Source: Echinococcus granulosus (Eukaryota; Platyhelminthes; Cestoda; Cyclophyllidea; Taeniidae). From it: a stretch of 37,903 nucleotides of DNA. The stretch spans positions 79,712 through 117,614 of the forward strand of contig NW_020170439.1 of NCBI RefSeq assembly GCF_000524195.1, read 5' to 3'. Both the position numbers and the translations under genes were made by a program. Below, one piece after another: positions 12,784-25,500 of the stretch. A model generated the notes under the pieces. The model was not told the DNA's origin. It worked only from the letters and a program-made list of their open reading frames with translations, and ran no database searches. Position 1 is the first letter of the stretch. The number at the start of each line of letters is the position of its first letter.

Positions 12784-12968
12784 TATCTATCCACCTACTT
12801 TTAATCAACGTGCTCTCATTTCTTAATTCGATTTCTATTTATTTCGCGATTATCTTTAAGCTTGTCCCTCTCCATTAACTCCTTTCACTACCGAATGGTA
12901 AACATGTGCGCATAAAGTGCGATGTCCTACTAAACGATTCACGGGTCAAATCTGAAACATGTTCACTC

Positions 12969-12981
12969 TTTTTTTTTTTTT
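12969..12981. repeat. Poly-T run (13 bases)
   Basis: Thirteen consecutive T in the intergenic region, about 360 bases after the phosphorylase stop. Confidence 0.9.
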
Positions 12982-13689
12982 GTATAGTCGGTTCACCTGA
13001 ATTCTGGTAGGGAATTTTAAGGTTTACTACATCGGTTTTTTGGGTCATCAATCAGCAGCGTAACTCGACATGAAAACAGCTAGACGAAATAGGGGGAGAT
13101 GGATGGGCTGAATTCGTAGCGGGTGAGTGACCCAAGGCAGGCAGACGTGTCCACTTCCAGTTCATTCCCTTTTCACCTTAAGGTAATCCCTCCATCCACT
13201 TTCGTCCCGGGTTCATGTCTCTCGTGTGACACCTGAGATATCTCCGTGTTACATTTAAATCGCATGGGGGAAATTTTATTAAAACACGCCTCTTATTTGA
13301 GTATTAGGAAGGTAATGATGGTATTTTTCTTGTCTGTTTGTCGATATTGCATTCCCTTTGCAGTGTCTTTAGTCAAGATAATTTCCTCGATAGCTTTCTT
13401 CATTTTTTGCTTGAACAAACTTCTAAACTTGTTTGCGCAACGTCATTCGGGCATTTTTCCACATACTTCACTGCAATGATCAGTTATAATTTTGTGGCTT
13501 TTGTAAAATGTGCCAATGTTCATAATTAAGATGTTACAAAGCAGATACGTGCCAATCCATCATTGGTCTTTACCATTTTTTCCTTCTCCGTTTTCCGACT
13601 TTCCACCAAATGTCTGTTAAGTCTGGTGTGAAGTGAACTTTGAACACTGATTTCCCCAATCTATGGAATATGCTGGAAAAATTTGTTTC

Positions 13690-13966
13690 TTTCTATAGCA
13701 TTTGGAAGAGCTAAGACAGCAGAATGTGGTGTCCGAAAAGTGCTTGATTCTGGTGCTGAAGCAGCACTATATCACAAGGCTGGGGGCTCTCTCGTTCATT
13801 TTGCATAATGTCAAACCGTCATGCCAAATCATGTCACTGATGGCCTTCACCTCCATACTTCACTTTGAAGAAATGCACTTTACGATGACTACTGCGAAAA
13901 TTGTGGTGATAAATGTCCTATGTGCTCGAGTGTTAAGCGGACAAATGGCATAACTGGTCATTCTTA
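13690..13966 (+). pseudogene. Possible decayed coding stretch, family unknown
   Basis: After a good acceptor (TTTCTATAG, ending at 13699) one frame reads FGRAKTAECGVRKVLDSGAE and on to KAGGSLVHFA, then TAA. In the same frame it continues CQTVMPNHVTDGLHLHTSL, then TGA, then YDDYCENCGDKCPMCSSVKR. Three protein-like pieces in one frame separated by two stops suggest a broken gene or retroelement relic. A second frame (13702-13953) is open without stops but looks less like protein. I do not recognise the family, and chance is possible. Confidence 0.3.
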
Positions 13967-14484
13967 ATGCGATCTTTTTATGAGAAGATAGTGGTCAACG
14001 TGTCTCAAGGTTGCGAATTTGCATCATTTTGTTGTAAGGTGAGAGTGAAGAAGCAACGGGCAACTTGGTAGGCTTTGAAGCTCATTGTCACCTGTCAGTG
14101 CATATGTAGGTGGCACCCACTTGCCTAGCTTTCGCCATTCATCTTGGTTATGTCACAGGTGAAAACAAAATGTTTCATGAGTCAGATTGAATATTATTTG
14201 AAGCTCTTGACACGTTAATGCTAAGGTCTTACACTTTTTTTAAGAAGCAAATTTTGTCATTAAAATGCGCCTTTGAAGTCATTTTCCCCTTTACTTCAGC
14301 TCACATTTCCTTGTCCGATAAGAGGGCGTTTTGATGGGCAACTACATCATGTCGTGCTGGATTGTAATGAACAAATTCAAATCGGTAGATAAATGAATAT
14401 TCAAGTTAGAAAGTCAAACTCCAAGGGTAGATTATAGCTTACGGCTACGTTTTTACTGCAAAGTTCCTCAAAAATGACTTTTGA

Positions 14485-14517
14485 CCATCCATCCTGTATC
14501 CGTCCATCCATCCATCC
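14485..14517. repeat. Interrupted CCAT microsatellite
   Basis: About 33 bases of CCAT/CATCC units, interrupted once by TGTATCCG. A simple repeat in the intergenic region. Confidence 0.8.
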
Positions 14518-16364
14518 TGGAGATTATTTGAATACCATGTCTGTTCTGCATGTTACAGAAACGGCTATTTTGCTGGTGTAACATGACCTACATTTGTGCT
14601 TGCGTTCAAAATATGCTGGTACAAGGGCACAAGCAAACAAATGGTGAAAAGAACTGCGTAAATAATACGTGCGTAAATGCTTATTCAACGTATTACAGTT
14701 GGGCATAGCCAGACAGATGCATATGAACACCGTAGATTGTCAAAAAACATCAGAAATTTAACTTCCCACTTTCACCTATTCCTTCTATTGGAACAGAAGG
14801 TTAATTGGAACCTCAAACTTTTGCCCTGGTCACATGGGTTAAATTTTACTCCAGAATGAGGGCCTTTCACAGGCCACCCGTAGACACTAATCTGAGTCAA
14901 TTACTACTTTTGCTTAAGGCAAAAGTCAGTTTTCTTTACCGGGGCCTTCCTAAACGTGTAATAACCTAAAATATTATCCAGCATTTTGTCACAAGTGTAC
15001 ATAATGACCCGTGCAGTGGTGGCCAATTAAAGTTGGTCCATTTAGCGGTCTGGGTAGTGGACGGGATGCGACAAATTAGTGAGGCGATTTGGGCTCGCTC
15101 AGATTTAGTGATTCGAGGGTGGTTTTCATGCGAATGCTCTGCTAATTAAGCGGGTTGAATAGGAAAGACGTCGTGAATGCATTATTTGACGCGCTGATCA
15201 GCCAATAGATTACCTGACATTTTTAGTAAATTTACGCACACTTTTCTGATCTGCTTTGTTAGAATGAATCCTCACATTGCGGTTTCAGAAGTGAAATAAT
15301 GTCTTTAGCCGTAAAAATTTACAAATTTTGCATTCTCATCTTGAGAACAGCTGCTTTCCCTCAACTTCTTCCATCGAATGTCTTCTGTTCAAATTAATTA
15401 CCTCTGTGTTTCTAAATTCCGAATTTTAGATAATCTTTCTCAAAGTGCTTTTTTTTTTTCGACTGATAAGCCCTTTTATTGGCTCACTTTTTTTCTTTGT
15501 GAATGTTGAAAGGAAGGGAAGCTGGTGGATCTTTATTGTCACGCGTTTTGCAGTCACCTTGCTAGAATGGTGCACAGAAAAGGCGGCAGAAAAGAACAGG
15601 CTGCACGAGGTCACGTTTACACTTGCCCACCTTTCTGATTAGCACCTGGTAAAGTGTCCATCCTAGTTGCCTGTTTACGCTTCGGTTGTAATTTTCCTTC
15701 TTTTTTGACGCCTTGGCCTTTGTACATGTTTACCATTTGTAAAATCTGGGACAAATTGATTCCGAAAATTCCTGATGTTAAAATCCTAATTAGTCTTTTT
15801 CAAAAAAGGAAAACGGGAAAGTTAAAAATCGCTGATCTTGGTAATGGCTTTGATGGGTGGAGTTCACTCCAAGATGCTGAGTTCGTCGACCACTTGGCCC
15901 ATTGTAAGACTCTCAAAAAAACTTGATGCTTAGCTATTGAAAGGTTGATAAACAAAGTATTACTTGTCAGCAGAAGACTTAACAAAAAGAGGGTGTAAGC
16001 AGGCACTAATTTGCTTATATTTATGTATATCCAGTAAGTGGTGTTGCTCATCTTTTAGGTACTCATCCAAACAAATTTCCAATGTCAGTTGAGTCTCATA
16101 AAAACTTTTGATTAACCGGGCCTGTAGACGTGACTTCTGTTTCTAGGTTTTTAGGTCATACCGGCTAGGCGATACTTCAGGTTCACGAAAACCCTTGACC
16201 GGATAAATAGGCTGCTTGACTTCACTGCACCGCGTTATTAGCTTTTGGTTAGAATATCTCTTCAAAAAGCAAATAACAGAATAGATTATCCATGCGGTTA
16301 ACCATAGTCTAGGCACTACTTTCATTTCTTTCCATTTTCATTTTTTTGTTACCTGCCACTATGG

Positions 16365-16605
16365 CCGCCATCACAAAGTAGCACCCGCTGCCCCTACATT
16401 GAGTCGGTAAACAGTCCTTAGTATTGGTGTTGCATTTGACTCTTTGTAAGGTCGGCTACTCGCCTGTCCAATCACGAGGATTGGAGAGAACACTACCCTG
16501 TCTGGTTCGGTTCCGTGTTCTACTCTCGTTATAGCCCTATGCCAGTGAAAGCACGGCTCCATCGCTGAACTGCTTCGTGCAAGTAACAGAACCGCACTAT
16601 TCATT
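16365..16605. repeat. GC-rich island open on both strands, possible dispersed repeat
   Basis: About 240 bases markedly richer in G+C than the flanks. The minus strand has a 77-codon open frame (16371-16604) containing SRPYKESNATPILRTVYRL. The plus strand reads RLSNHEDWREHYPVWFGSVF in one frame. Protein-like sequence on both strands with no splice context suggests a repeat unit rather than a gene. I have a vague impression of similar open frames in tapeworm sequence but cannot confirm it. Confidence 0.3.
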
Positions 16606-18840
16606 GTTTATCTTTAGAAAAATTTCGCAATTTTCTAAAAAGCCTGATAAATTTGGAGATTGTAAGGGTGTTGATGCCAAGTCCTGTGATTGGCTTATTC
16701 TCCAGCGTAACTTAAACCAAAGCACGCAAATTTTCCACGCCTCACCCTAAGAAGCGCCAATAGTGGAATAGGCAGAAAATGATGGAAAAATGGCATTTCG
16801 TGACCTTCCTGCCTCTACCAGGCCTCTAGTCCTTCTGTCGGTTTAAAAAATTTTACTTCGAGGCTCACTAAGGGATAATTTGAGTGATACGTTACCACAC
16901 GGGTAAATAAATGTAACAGTGGCATCCGAAATAACTGTTGCCTTGAGGTGGCTGGACGCACTCCTATGTCATTACTGGCAGAAGAGTGTTTACCCGAGTA
17001 GTCACGGCTCTGTTAACACTTCAATACAAAAAAATTGGTTAGGCAATGACTCCTAAAACTTCATCAATTGTAAAATGGCCAATTCGCCTGAATGTTAAAC
17101 ATTTCAATTGGCTTATCCGTCCAAACTCTAAGAACTAAATGCCAGATGCTGGTGTTTGACAATAACAACTAGCTTATGACAATGCTGTTAATTTACGTCA
17201 GCCGGTCTGGCACACACCTTTTGCATAAACATTGCTGATGTCAACCCTCGAGAGTCCACTCATCTCTAGTAGTTTCCAAGGTCTTGCCTGTGGTCACCTA
17301 TAAGCTTGTCTATAATTTCAGGTATTTACCGTGTAGCCACAATGTCTCAAATCTCATCTATAGACCTTTATTTCGCATTTATTCTGGGTGGAATGGTGCA
17401 AAAGCACTTTAATTAGGGTAATTCCATGACCTCAGAACTGATATCACGCACCTCTGACACGGTTCACACTTTTAGCCTGTGGATTTAAAACATTGTTGCG
17501 AGATTTACCAAACAATGGCAAATTCTAAGCTACTGCTACATCTACTTGTTAAGGCAACCGTCACAGGAGGTTGTCAAAGGCATTTGATTACTTTTTTTTT
17601 CAAATAGCTAAGTTAGAATTGGACAATGGGAATGCAGTCGTGCTTTTACGGTGGAACCAAAGATGGATTTGATGACCTTGGAAGGTGCTTTGCGTTTTTT
17701 TCCACTACAATCTATTGCCAGTTTTACAGCTTATTAAAAAATTGCACCCTTTGCCAGTTGTACAAAAGTTTGGAAATAAAACAAACTAGGTAGATTGTGA
17801 GGATCTTTGACGAAGTTGAATCCTGTATACAACTACTAACTTAAATCTTATTGCCTAGTGAGTGTTACATCTTTTTCCCTCGAAAAAGCTCCTCTGAATT
17901 GAAAATATTGAGTATCATTAATGCATCATATGTATCAGACAATACAAATTCCATGCATTTGGAATAGATTTATTTGGTGACAGCTAAGGCCATAAATGAG
18001 TGAAGTTCCACTTTTCGTAGAAAAATATCTTAAGAATAAGCACCGAATTTGCTAGTATCTAATCTGAGAGCGAACTACGACACATATTTGTTTAAATACA
18101 TGGCTTAGGTGACAAGCGGAAAGTTTACACCGGCCTCTTGGCTGAGTAGACGTCACTGATTCCCATGGCTTCGATGAACTTTAATTCTTTAGAAACTTTC
18201 GTAACCTGTAATCCTCCTCTATATTGCACAAATATGAGATGCCATCCTCCATGCAAACCTCTTATTTTGAGGATATGAAACCAGAGGTGGAGGAGGGAAA
18301 TGCGGGATCTGCCAACAGTCGATATGGTTGAGATATACAATTTGCTGCTTAAAAAGGTATTTTCAAAGCTACCCTTAACAAGCTGTTTCAATTTGGGATG
18401 ATTAGGTTGTACGGATCATATAAAAGGACGAACGAGCACTATGGTATTGTTTAATACCTTGATAATTTAATAAACACTTCTTTTGATTACGCATGGACCT
18501 AAGACCCCAGAGACAATATTTTCGACCGGTGACATGGCATCCAGCCGTGGCATTAGCTTTCCAGCTCTTCTGTCATACCACTGTAACTAATTGCAATTTC
18601 AGACAATATTAAAGGCAGTACATGTGCATGGGAAAATAGCCGACAAAATGAAATAGCATTTTTCAAGGATAGTGATTTAGCGGCCAGATTTAATGGTATG
18701 GGGGTCATAAAGATCCGTAACACTCCAAAAAGACCAGCATGTCAATGAAACATTAGGTATTAGCTTAGTAAGGTTGAAAATAGAAGTACCAATTTCGAAG
18801 TCATTGTATTGCTTCGGATGCTTGTTTAGCTCTCGGGATC

Positions 18841-18919
18841 ACTCGGGCACTATGCCATTGTGGCTGGGCCATGCCGGTAGGCCACAAGGCCATGTAAGTC
18901 GCATACATCCCGCCCGAGT
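18841..18919. ncRNA. Stem-loop, possible structured RNA
   Basis: An outer perfect 8-bp stem (ACTCGGGC 18841-18848 with GCCCGAGT 18912-18919) encloses an inner stem of about 12 bp. The inner stem pairs ATGCC plus TTGTGGC (18852-18864) with GCCACAA plus GGCCAT (18881-18893), with one bulged base on each side and a 16-base loop. It is GC-rich within AT-rich flanks, 0.5 kb before MED14. Whether it is transcribed is unknown; the uneven internal loop (3 against 18 bases) is poor for a classical microRNA precursor. Confidence 0.3.
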
Positions 18920-19410
18920 ACTATGTCTTCTTCCATCTTCAAAAAAGTCTCAAATGGCTTCGTTATTGCTTAAATATACTTCTTCTTAAAGCTGCATAAA
19001 TTCAATCAAGAAGTTATAATTAGCTACAAATATTAAAAAGGTGACACTGTGGTTAAAATCCCTCCAAACTCACCAATGAAGAAATGTCCATACAGCACAT
19101 AATCGATTTGTGCAGGAGCAGGGGACAATAAAACATTAGCATTCTTAATTAAGTAAATAAAGCTGGAGGAATGAGTTACAATATGCCAACTACACCTGCC
19201 TTTGACCGAAAATTTCACGTTTTGGCATTTCTGCTTTCCCTAATCTTACGCAAACAAAATAAAATAATCATGCATTATTTGTTGCGATTAACTGGAAATA
19301 AAATAACAAGACGACAAATTCCATCAAACTTAAGGTCATATCGCTCGAATTCTATTGGGCTCTAATATGCTTTTGGAGTGTTATGGGCTGCATTTATAAG
19401 CCGCTTGAAA

Positions 19411-19520
19411 ATGTCCGTCGGTGGTCTCGTGACTCCTCGGCCTAGGCCGGTGCAGTTATCTCTTCTGATAGAATTTATGTGCCAGAAAACCTACACAGAT
19501 TTGATGCACTTGGTTGACCT
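19411..19520 (+). CDS. MED14: MED14 exon 1 (start codon)
   Basis: MSVGGLVTPRPRPVQLSLLI, then EFMCQKTYTDLMHLVD, ending in phase 2 (CT) before GTGGGT. The ATG context is AAAATGT. The frame upstream is open only back to a TAA at 19363-19365 and holds no other ATG, so this start is the best choice. Confidence 0.9.
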
Positions 19521-22500
19521 GTGGGTTGGAAATTTGTTCTTACGTACTAAGTCTGCCAAGCAAAACAGACCTCGAGAAGAAAATCGAGCTGGCTAAGTTC
19601 TTCAGTCGAACGAGGAATCTGTTTATTCGACTGGAAGCACTTACAAAATGGGCTAATACTTCTTCGAAAGTGGATAAGTGTGAGGTTTGTTGATCACTCA
19701 CTCTGAGTTATTTTCTAAGAAAATTTCAAATTTCCTCGAGGAACAGAGTATGCTTCTTCTTGATACCGCCAACATCTTATCTTTTCTCCACCAAAATCAT
19801 CTTATTTCTGCTCGGTAGTTTGACTTTTGGGATCTTATCTTTTTAGCTTGCCTCCCTTTGCCATGCTGCTGGCAATCGATATTTTTGTTAATAAAACATA
19901 CACACGTCTACCAAAAGCAATTAAAGTGAGACAATTCATTCCAGATGAGAAATGTACACTCAGGCTCGATTCACTCCTCCAGAACCCATATCTAATGAGG
20001 AAATTAGAATGGGATTGCCGGATTTGAACAGGATAATAAAGTACCGACTTAGTGTGTCCTCATGTCCGAGGCGTTTTACTAACATTGCCATCGGTAAGTG
20101 TTTCTTTAAGGAAACTGATTTTTTAGAGCATGGAAGGGTAATTTTCACAGTTCCACACGAGTTTAGTGTTACTCTGACATTACTCTCAGAGGCACTAGAT
20201 TTTCCCTGGAGTATAATCGGCATTAAATTTCTTGTTTCTGATCCGAATAGAAGTTGTAAGTTTTTTAAATTCTTTCCGCTTATTCCTTTGATCTGTAATT
20301 CTTAATCTTTTTTAGCCAGTGGACCACTTATTCATCCACAACAGACCCGTTTCTTGTTGCAACATGCTCAATCCCGTATTCTTGATTCACGTTTTGACAG
20401 GCGTCCTCCTCTCACCCATCTCTATGACATGCTTCGTAAGTTTTGTTTGTGAACTGGATTTCTTGAAACCGTTTATACTCCCTTAGAGGAGTTTTGAGAT
20501 ATACAAGTTAAAAGGTAGCTTCGTTACTAGTTTGTAGAGGGTTTGAAAGATTACTGGCATGTATGGCCTAGTCTGAGTTCCATGTCGTCATCATGGGGGG
20601 TCGAATAATGAGATAAAAAGTCTCTCAGCCCTGTGCATAATTAAAACACTTGTCATTCTACGGCGTTTCTCTGGTTTTCGTGATGATTCTGTGTAGATAA
20701 TTATGATTACCTTCCATCACATCGAAAGGACTTTTAGATCCGACGGATGTGCTGATTCTCATTTGTTCTGATGAGATTTACTTATTTTGGTTTCCATTAG
20801 CAAGTTACTGCGTTTTTTTCCGAAGCATCACTTAGCTAGGTAGTATCCTGCTGAGATGGTATTTTGCTCTTTTGGGGGGGGGGGGGGGCAAAAGTACTTA
20901 AAATGCATGATTTTTCTATGCTTCGTTACCGTCCCTTTTGAATCACCTGGCTAGGATATTTACATCTTCACTAAATATGCGAAGAGGCGCTGACACCTTT
21001 TACGATCTCACTTTCTTCAAATCTGGATTGTAGTCTCAGTGAAAAGTTGACGCGTCTCTCATAGCCATTCCGTTACGCGACTTCATTAACTCTGAGTTCC
21101 TTGGAGTGCCAGAGAAATAACAGTACTTAAAGAGGTGAAGACCATATTCTGATACAATGATGCCAACATTGCGTTCCGACAGCACTGTAAAGTGTTTGGA
21201 TTGGGAAGTAGCATCGTTATTAACGAACAGAAAGACGAAGAATAGCGGTACAGGTGTTGTGCGCAAAGCTTCATCCAACTGTTTTGTGAGTCTAGCTGTG
21301 GGGGATTTAAAAAGTTTGTATAGTCGTGCTTATAACTGGCACAAGGATCTTTTTCTTACTTTAACAGACGCTTTTGCAATGTCTCTGCAATTGGACGTAC
21401 TCTTTGAGCAGGCCCAGCGTTTGCGATCCCGACGTCCAACAGACCCATTTAGTATCGAAGACTATCGACCGGGGCAGCTACTCAAGGTTGTCTACTGGCG
21501 TGGATTGTCTAATTGCAACTACCAGGCAGTAATGGGTCCTGACGGTAAAATGCGACCGACCATTTACTCAATCACCATTCACGTGAATCCATTGGAACCT
21601 CAGCGGCCTCTCTCTGTGACTCATCATCCCGAATTAAACACTATCGACGAGCACAAAATCGGCTCCTTTGTTAAGGGTGGTTGTCTCTCAATTGAGAATC
21701 TCTTAACTCGCACAATCATAGTCCGAGCTGAACGCATGCTTACGGAGATTAGACATGAACTCCTGCCCCTTTCTCCGGGCCCAATATCCATTGGGGAAGT
21801 ACCGCTCTCTCTCTCCGTACCCGTGCTCTGGCCCTGCCACCCTCACGAAATCCTCCAACTCCGCATCAATGCAGCACAGGGTCAAATTCGTGCCTCGTTT
21901 CCTTCTTCTGATCCTGTCCGCAGCGCTCCCCTCCTTCGTGATCTTGAAATGGCCTTTAACCGTCCCTCAGCACGTCGAGTCACCCTGGATCGCACCTCCA
22001 CTATTGACTGTCGTGCGGGCAGTCGCGGGATGCGAAGCCTTGTTGGAGATGATACGCGTTGGCAGGCGAGATTGGTGGAGATATTTTCACGTCTTCGTTG
22101 CCTACTTGGTCAATGGAGGGTTGGGTGGGCGAATAGAGGGCGCTTTATACGATATTCGTTACCACTATCTGTCCCCCCACCCTCTTCCACCGCTGCTCAA
22201 CCGGGCTACGTAGAGGTGCTAGAACGAGCAAGACAGGACCGTGTCGCTCTGGTGTTCATTAAACTATTTCCCAATGATGAGCACTACCTTCTGTGTGAAC
22301 TGGCACCGACGGATGCACTAACAGTGGGGTATCGACACTACCTCCTCAAGTGTGTCTCCGTGCCTATTACGGTCACGGATCTTCACGTGGCACCGGGAGG
22401 GCGGTGGTTGACGCACAACCCGGAACAGTCAGTATTAGAGAGTGCTGGAGTTCTCGCACCACCGGGAGTGGCTCTGAGGATAACCCACTTTATGCCGTTA

Positions 22501-25500
22501 ATTGGGGAGGAGGCCTCTGGCGATTTGACTGGAAACGCGGTCTACTCGTCTCTGATTTTGCAGCCATCAGTAAGTTAACATTTGTGAGTTTCTGGTGTTT
22601 GGGAGGAGCCTTTTTTGTTAAATGCCGACTCCAGCCTTCAGGTTAATTTCCAGTTGTTCTCTGCGGTCATGAAGGGGTTTCCTTTCAAATAGACTGATCA
22701 GAACCGATATATTCTCTTGGTTCGAAAAAAATGGACGTCTATTGATTGGTGGTTGTGGTGTTATAGCATCAGCTCCTCCAGGATGTGGGCTATCTTAAGG
22801 CGCAAAATCTGAGCATTTTTAAAAGCAAGGTGACGAAAATGTTCGTGGAATTTTCGGAGTAGCTTGCTTCAATTGTTTGTTGATACTTGAAGGCACTAGT
22901 GGAATACATGCGACTGTCTATATGTATGGATTTTAAAGCATATGTAGGGGTCTGTCTGCCATCGTTACAGTATTCTTTATGTGGGCTCTACCGCTCTTAT
23001 TTTGAATCTGACTCGGCATCAAAGTTGCGGAATTCTTTTAAAACACTCTGTATTGCATTTGGGGAAGGCGTCAGGAAATGTTTGAAACGATTTGATTCTG
23101 CGGATAAACCACTCCGAGTGATGCATCACATTGAGAAATATTCTATTTTTGAGAGTGAAGGGTTACATGTCCCAGCTAACAAGATGGATCACGAATATCC
23201 GCTTGTTTTACTCGAGTGATGAAACTATCCGTTTACATTTGCATCTATTGGAGAAGCCGCTAAAGCTAAACGGGCTGAAATGACTGTTGAATCATTCTTC
23301 GCTTTACGTTTTAAAAATGCTCTGTGCTGACTGATCGGTTGATTTGTGGTGGGAAATGGCAGTTATATTCTAAAGCTATACTTAGACGACCCAATATCCC
23401 GCATCTCTAGGGCAATACCTCTACCCCAGAAGACTGTGCTAGAGAACCGGTAGGAAGAAAGTCCCGTTTTCACAAGGCAGTACAAGATCCTTTACCGCAA
23501 AACACCTATGAAAAGATTTTCACTCTAGATTGGGGGGAGATACCGTCACATCCTCATCTCTGGCATTCTTTGACATTCCTCCAGGCCCCTATCACATTTA
23601 CTTGGTATTAGGTAGGCCAGATGCTGATAGGCAATTAAAGAATAAAATTGGGGAAGAAACGGTGACTTAAGATAAGTTGTTTGCGTTCAGACACAAGAGG
23701 TTCTTGTTGAAAGTGGGATTTGTAACCTGGTATTTTGTTTGTGTAGCTATTTGTTCTTTATATAAACCGAGGGAACCGTTCTTTTGTCACCTTACAGTTA
23801 TTTTACTTCGCTTTCATTGAAGCTAAACTGTGGTTTTGAATTCTCCGTTTTCACCCTTTTTTGTGTCAAATAATGTCGAGTGAAAAGTATCTCTTAAGAT
23901 TGGGCGACGCTGAATGGCGAGCGTATTTGACAGAGACCTTTATCTGGTTGTCAAAAACCGAATTTTTAAATTTGTTTAGGACATATTCCCGTCTTTTTAT
24001 GATAACAGACCTTCCCTTTTTGAAGATAGTTCCTTGGGCTTCTGAGGTAACCTTGCTCCACTTAGTCCAAATCTTGCTGCGTTATTGGTTTGTGTGTAGA
24101 TGTCAAAAGTGGAAGTCGGGTTTCATTGTTAAGTGTCTGTTTTTCATGTCAGTTGTTTGAGTAGTTGTGAGCACATCCATTGAAACTTGTCAAAACATAT
24201 GTTGTGGTCGTCCGACCTCATGCCGATCGTGGAATTTCACCTGACCAGTTTGCTTGTATTCTGCCTTGTGTAACTTCGAAGACATTCAGTCAAGTTTGTG
24301 AATTTAGTTAACTGTCTGCTTCATGATCTGTTGACGCCTCATGATGCAGTATATGGGGTTTTTATGGGTAGGATTTCGAGGGTACGCTTGCTCGTGGAAG
24401 AAAAAATGCCTTTTTTAAGCCATAAATGGATCGGTCTTAATGAACCGTTAAGTATTTGCTGGCATATAATTGAAAAGTGAGTCTAGTAATGGCTTTATTT
24501 TTGACAATGCAGAGAAGCTAGAAGTGGGCGGTCGTCAAACGCTGACATAAGGTTGTTTCTTTGAAGTGGAAAAGTGAACCTTTTCTTCATCATAGCTAAA
24601 CAGTTCCATTCTACCAAGGGCGAGGAGATTGCCGTTCAAATCAAATCGACACTTTTACTGTCACAAATACTTATGAAAAGGAATGCTACAACGGCACATT
24701 ACGCGCATTATTACGATTGAGCCGTGTCATAGCCAGGGTACATGCCATGACCTTAGTCCAGACGGCAGGCACCATTAATTTGGAGGACAGGCAACAGTGG
24801 TACTGCTTGTCTGCATACATGTAAACGCTTTAAGAATGGGTGTACACATAGCCATCAGTAATGATTCCAGCTGTAGTTGTGGCTCCTAGTGCACAGAACA
24901 ACTTCCATTCCACTGAATATTCAAGCAGTGCGTGGATCGTCTGCTCCTAGATAGACAATCGACGCAGTCTTTTGCAAGATTAAACGAGGAGTGATTTTAG
25001 TGGATTGTTGAACTCACTTTTGGAAATGGTGTGCCCCAAGGCCGAAAGGCCTTCGCAATACAATTTGCTCGTACTACCGAATCTTCCCAGTTTTGAAGAT
25101 GTTTACATACCTAGAAGTGTCTCTCCTACAAAATTATTGACATTTATGGAGCTTTAAACTTTCCTACATTCGGCCAGAATTGACCTTGTTGGGATGTTTT
25201 TTCGCTTGGACAATTTTCTGTAGTAATGCATTCTATGAACGTTACTACTCTAACTAGTTTCGAGGCCGTTCAAAAATATGAAATAGACGAGTTTTGACTT
25301 TTTTGGGGTAGTAGAACCCCCTCCCTTGAGGTCTTGCTCTTACTTTTTTAGATGGAGTCTCATGTGCTCAAGAATTTTTCAGCCCAGCGAGGTTAGCTAG
25401 TCATCGGCGAATATTACTCCGGCTGTGTTAGTACTCATGTGCATATTTGTATCACCCGCTTATTGCTCAAAAGCTGAGCCAATTGGAGTGGAAAAATGTG

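Larger units (their letters stand above)
12609..19410. other. Intergenic region between glycogen phosphorylase and MED14
   Basis: 6.8 kb with no intact gene that I can support on either strand. Its first part must be the phosphorylase 3' UTR. I find no AATAAA signal in the first kilobase after the stop; AATAAA occurs only far downstream (about 16905 and 17775). It carries poly-C, poly-T and CCAT tracts near the 5' side, a decayed protein-like stretch at about 13690-13966, a GC-rich island at about 16365-16605 and a stem-loop at 18841-18919. Confidence 0.75.

Noticed and set aside
18239..18328. Short open frame starting MPSSMQTSYFEDMKPEVEEG
   Set aside because: Only about 30 codons, with no supporting splice sites or neighbours, so it cannot be told from chance.
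20761..20815. Hammerhead ribozyme core (CTGATGAG)
   Set aside because: No GAAA partner at the proper distance after a stem. Other CTGATGA matches on both strands that I saw fail in the same way.
22887..23219. 110-codon open frame in MED14 intron 8
   Set aside because: Open frames of this size are expected by chance in this much AT-rich sequence. No splice sites in the right phase and no recognisable domain.
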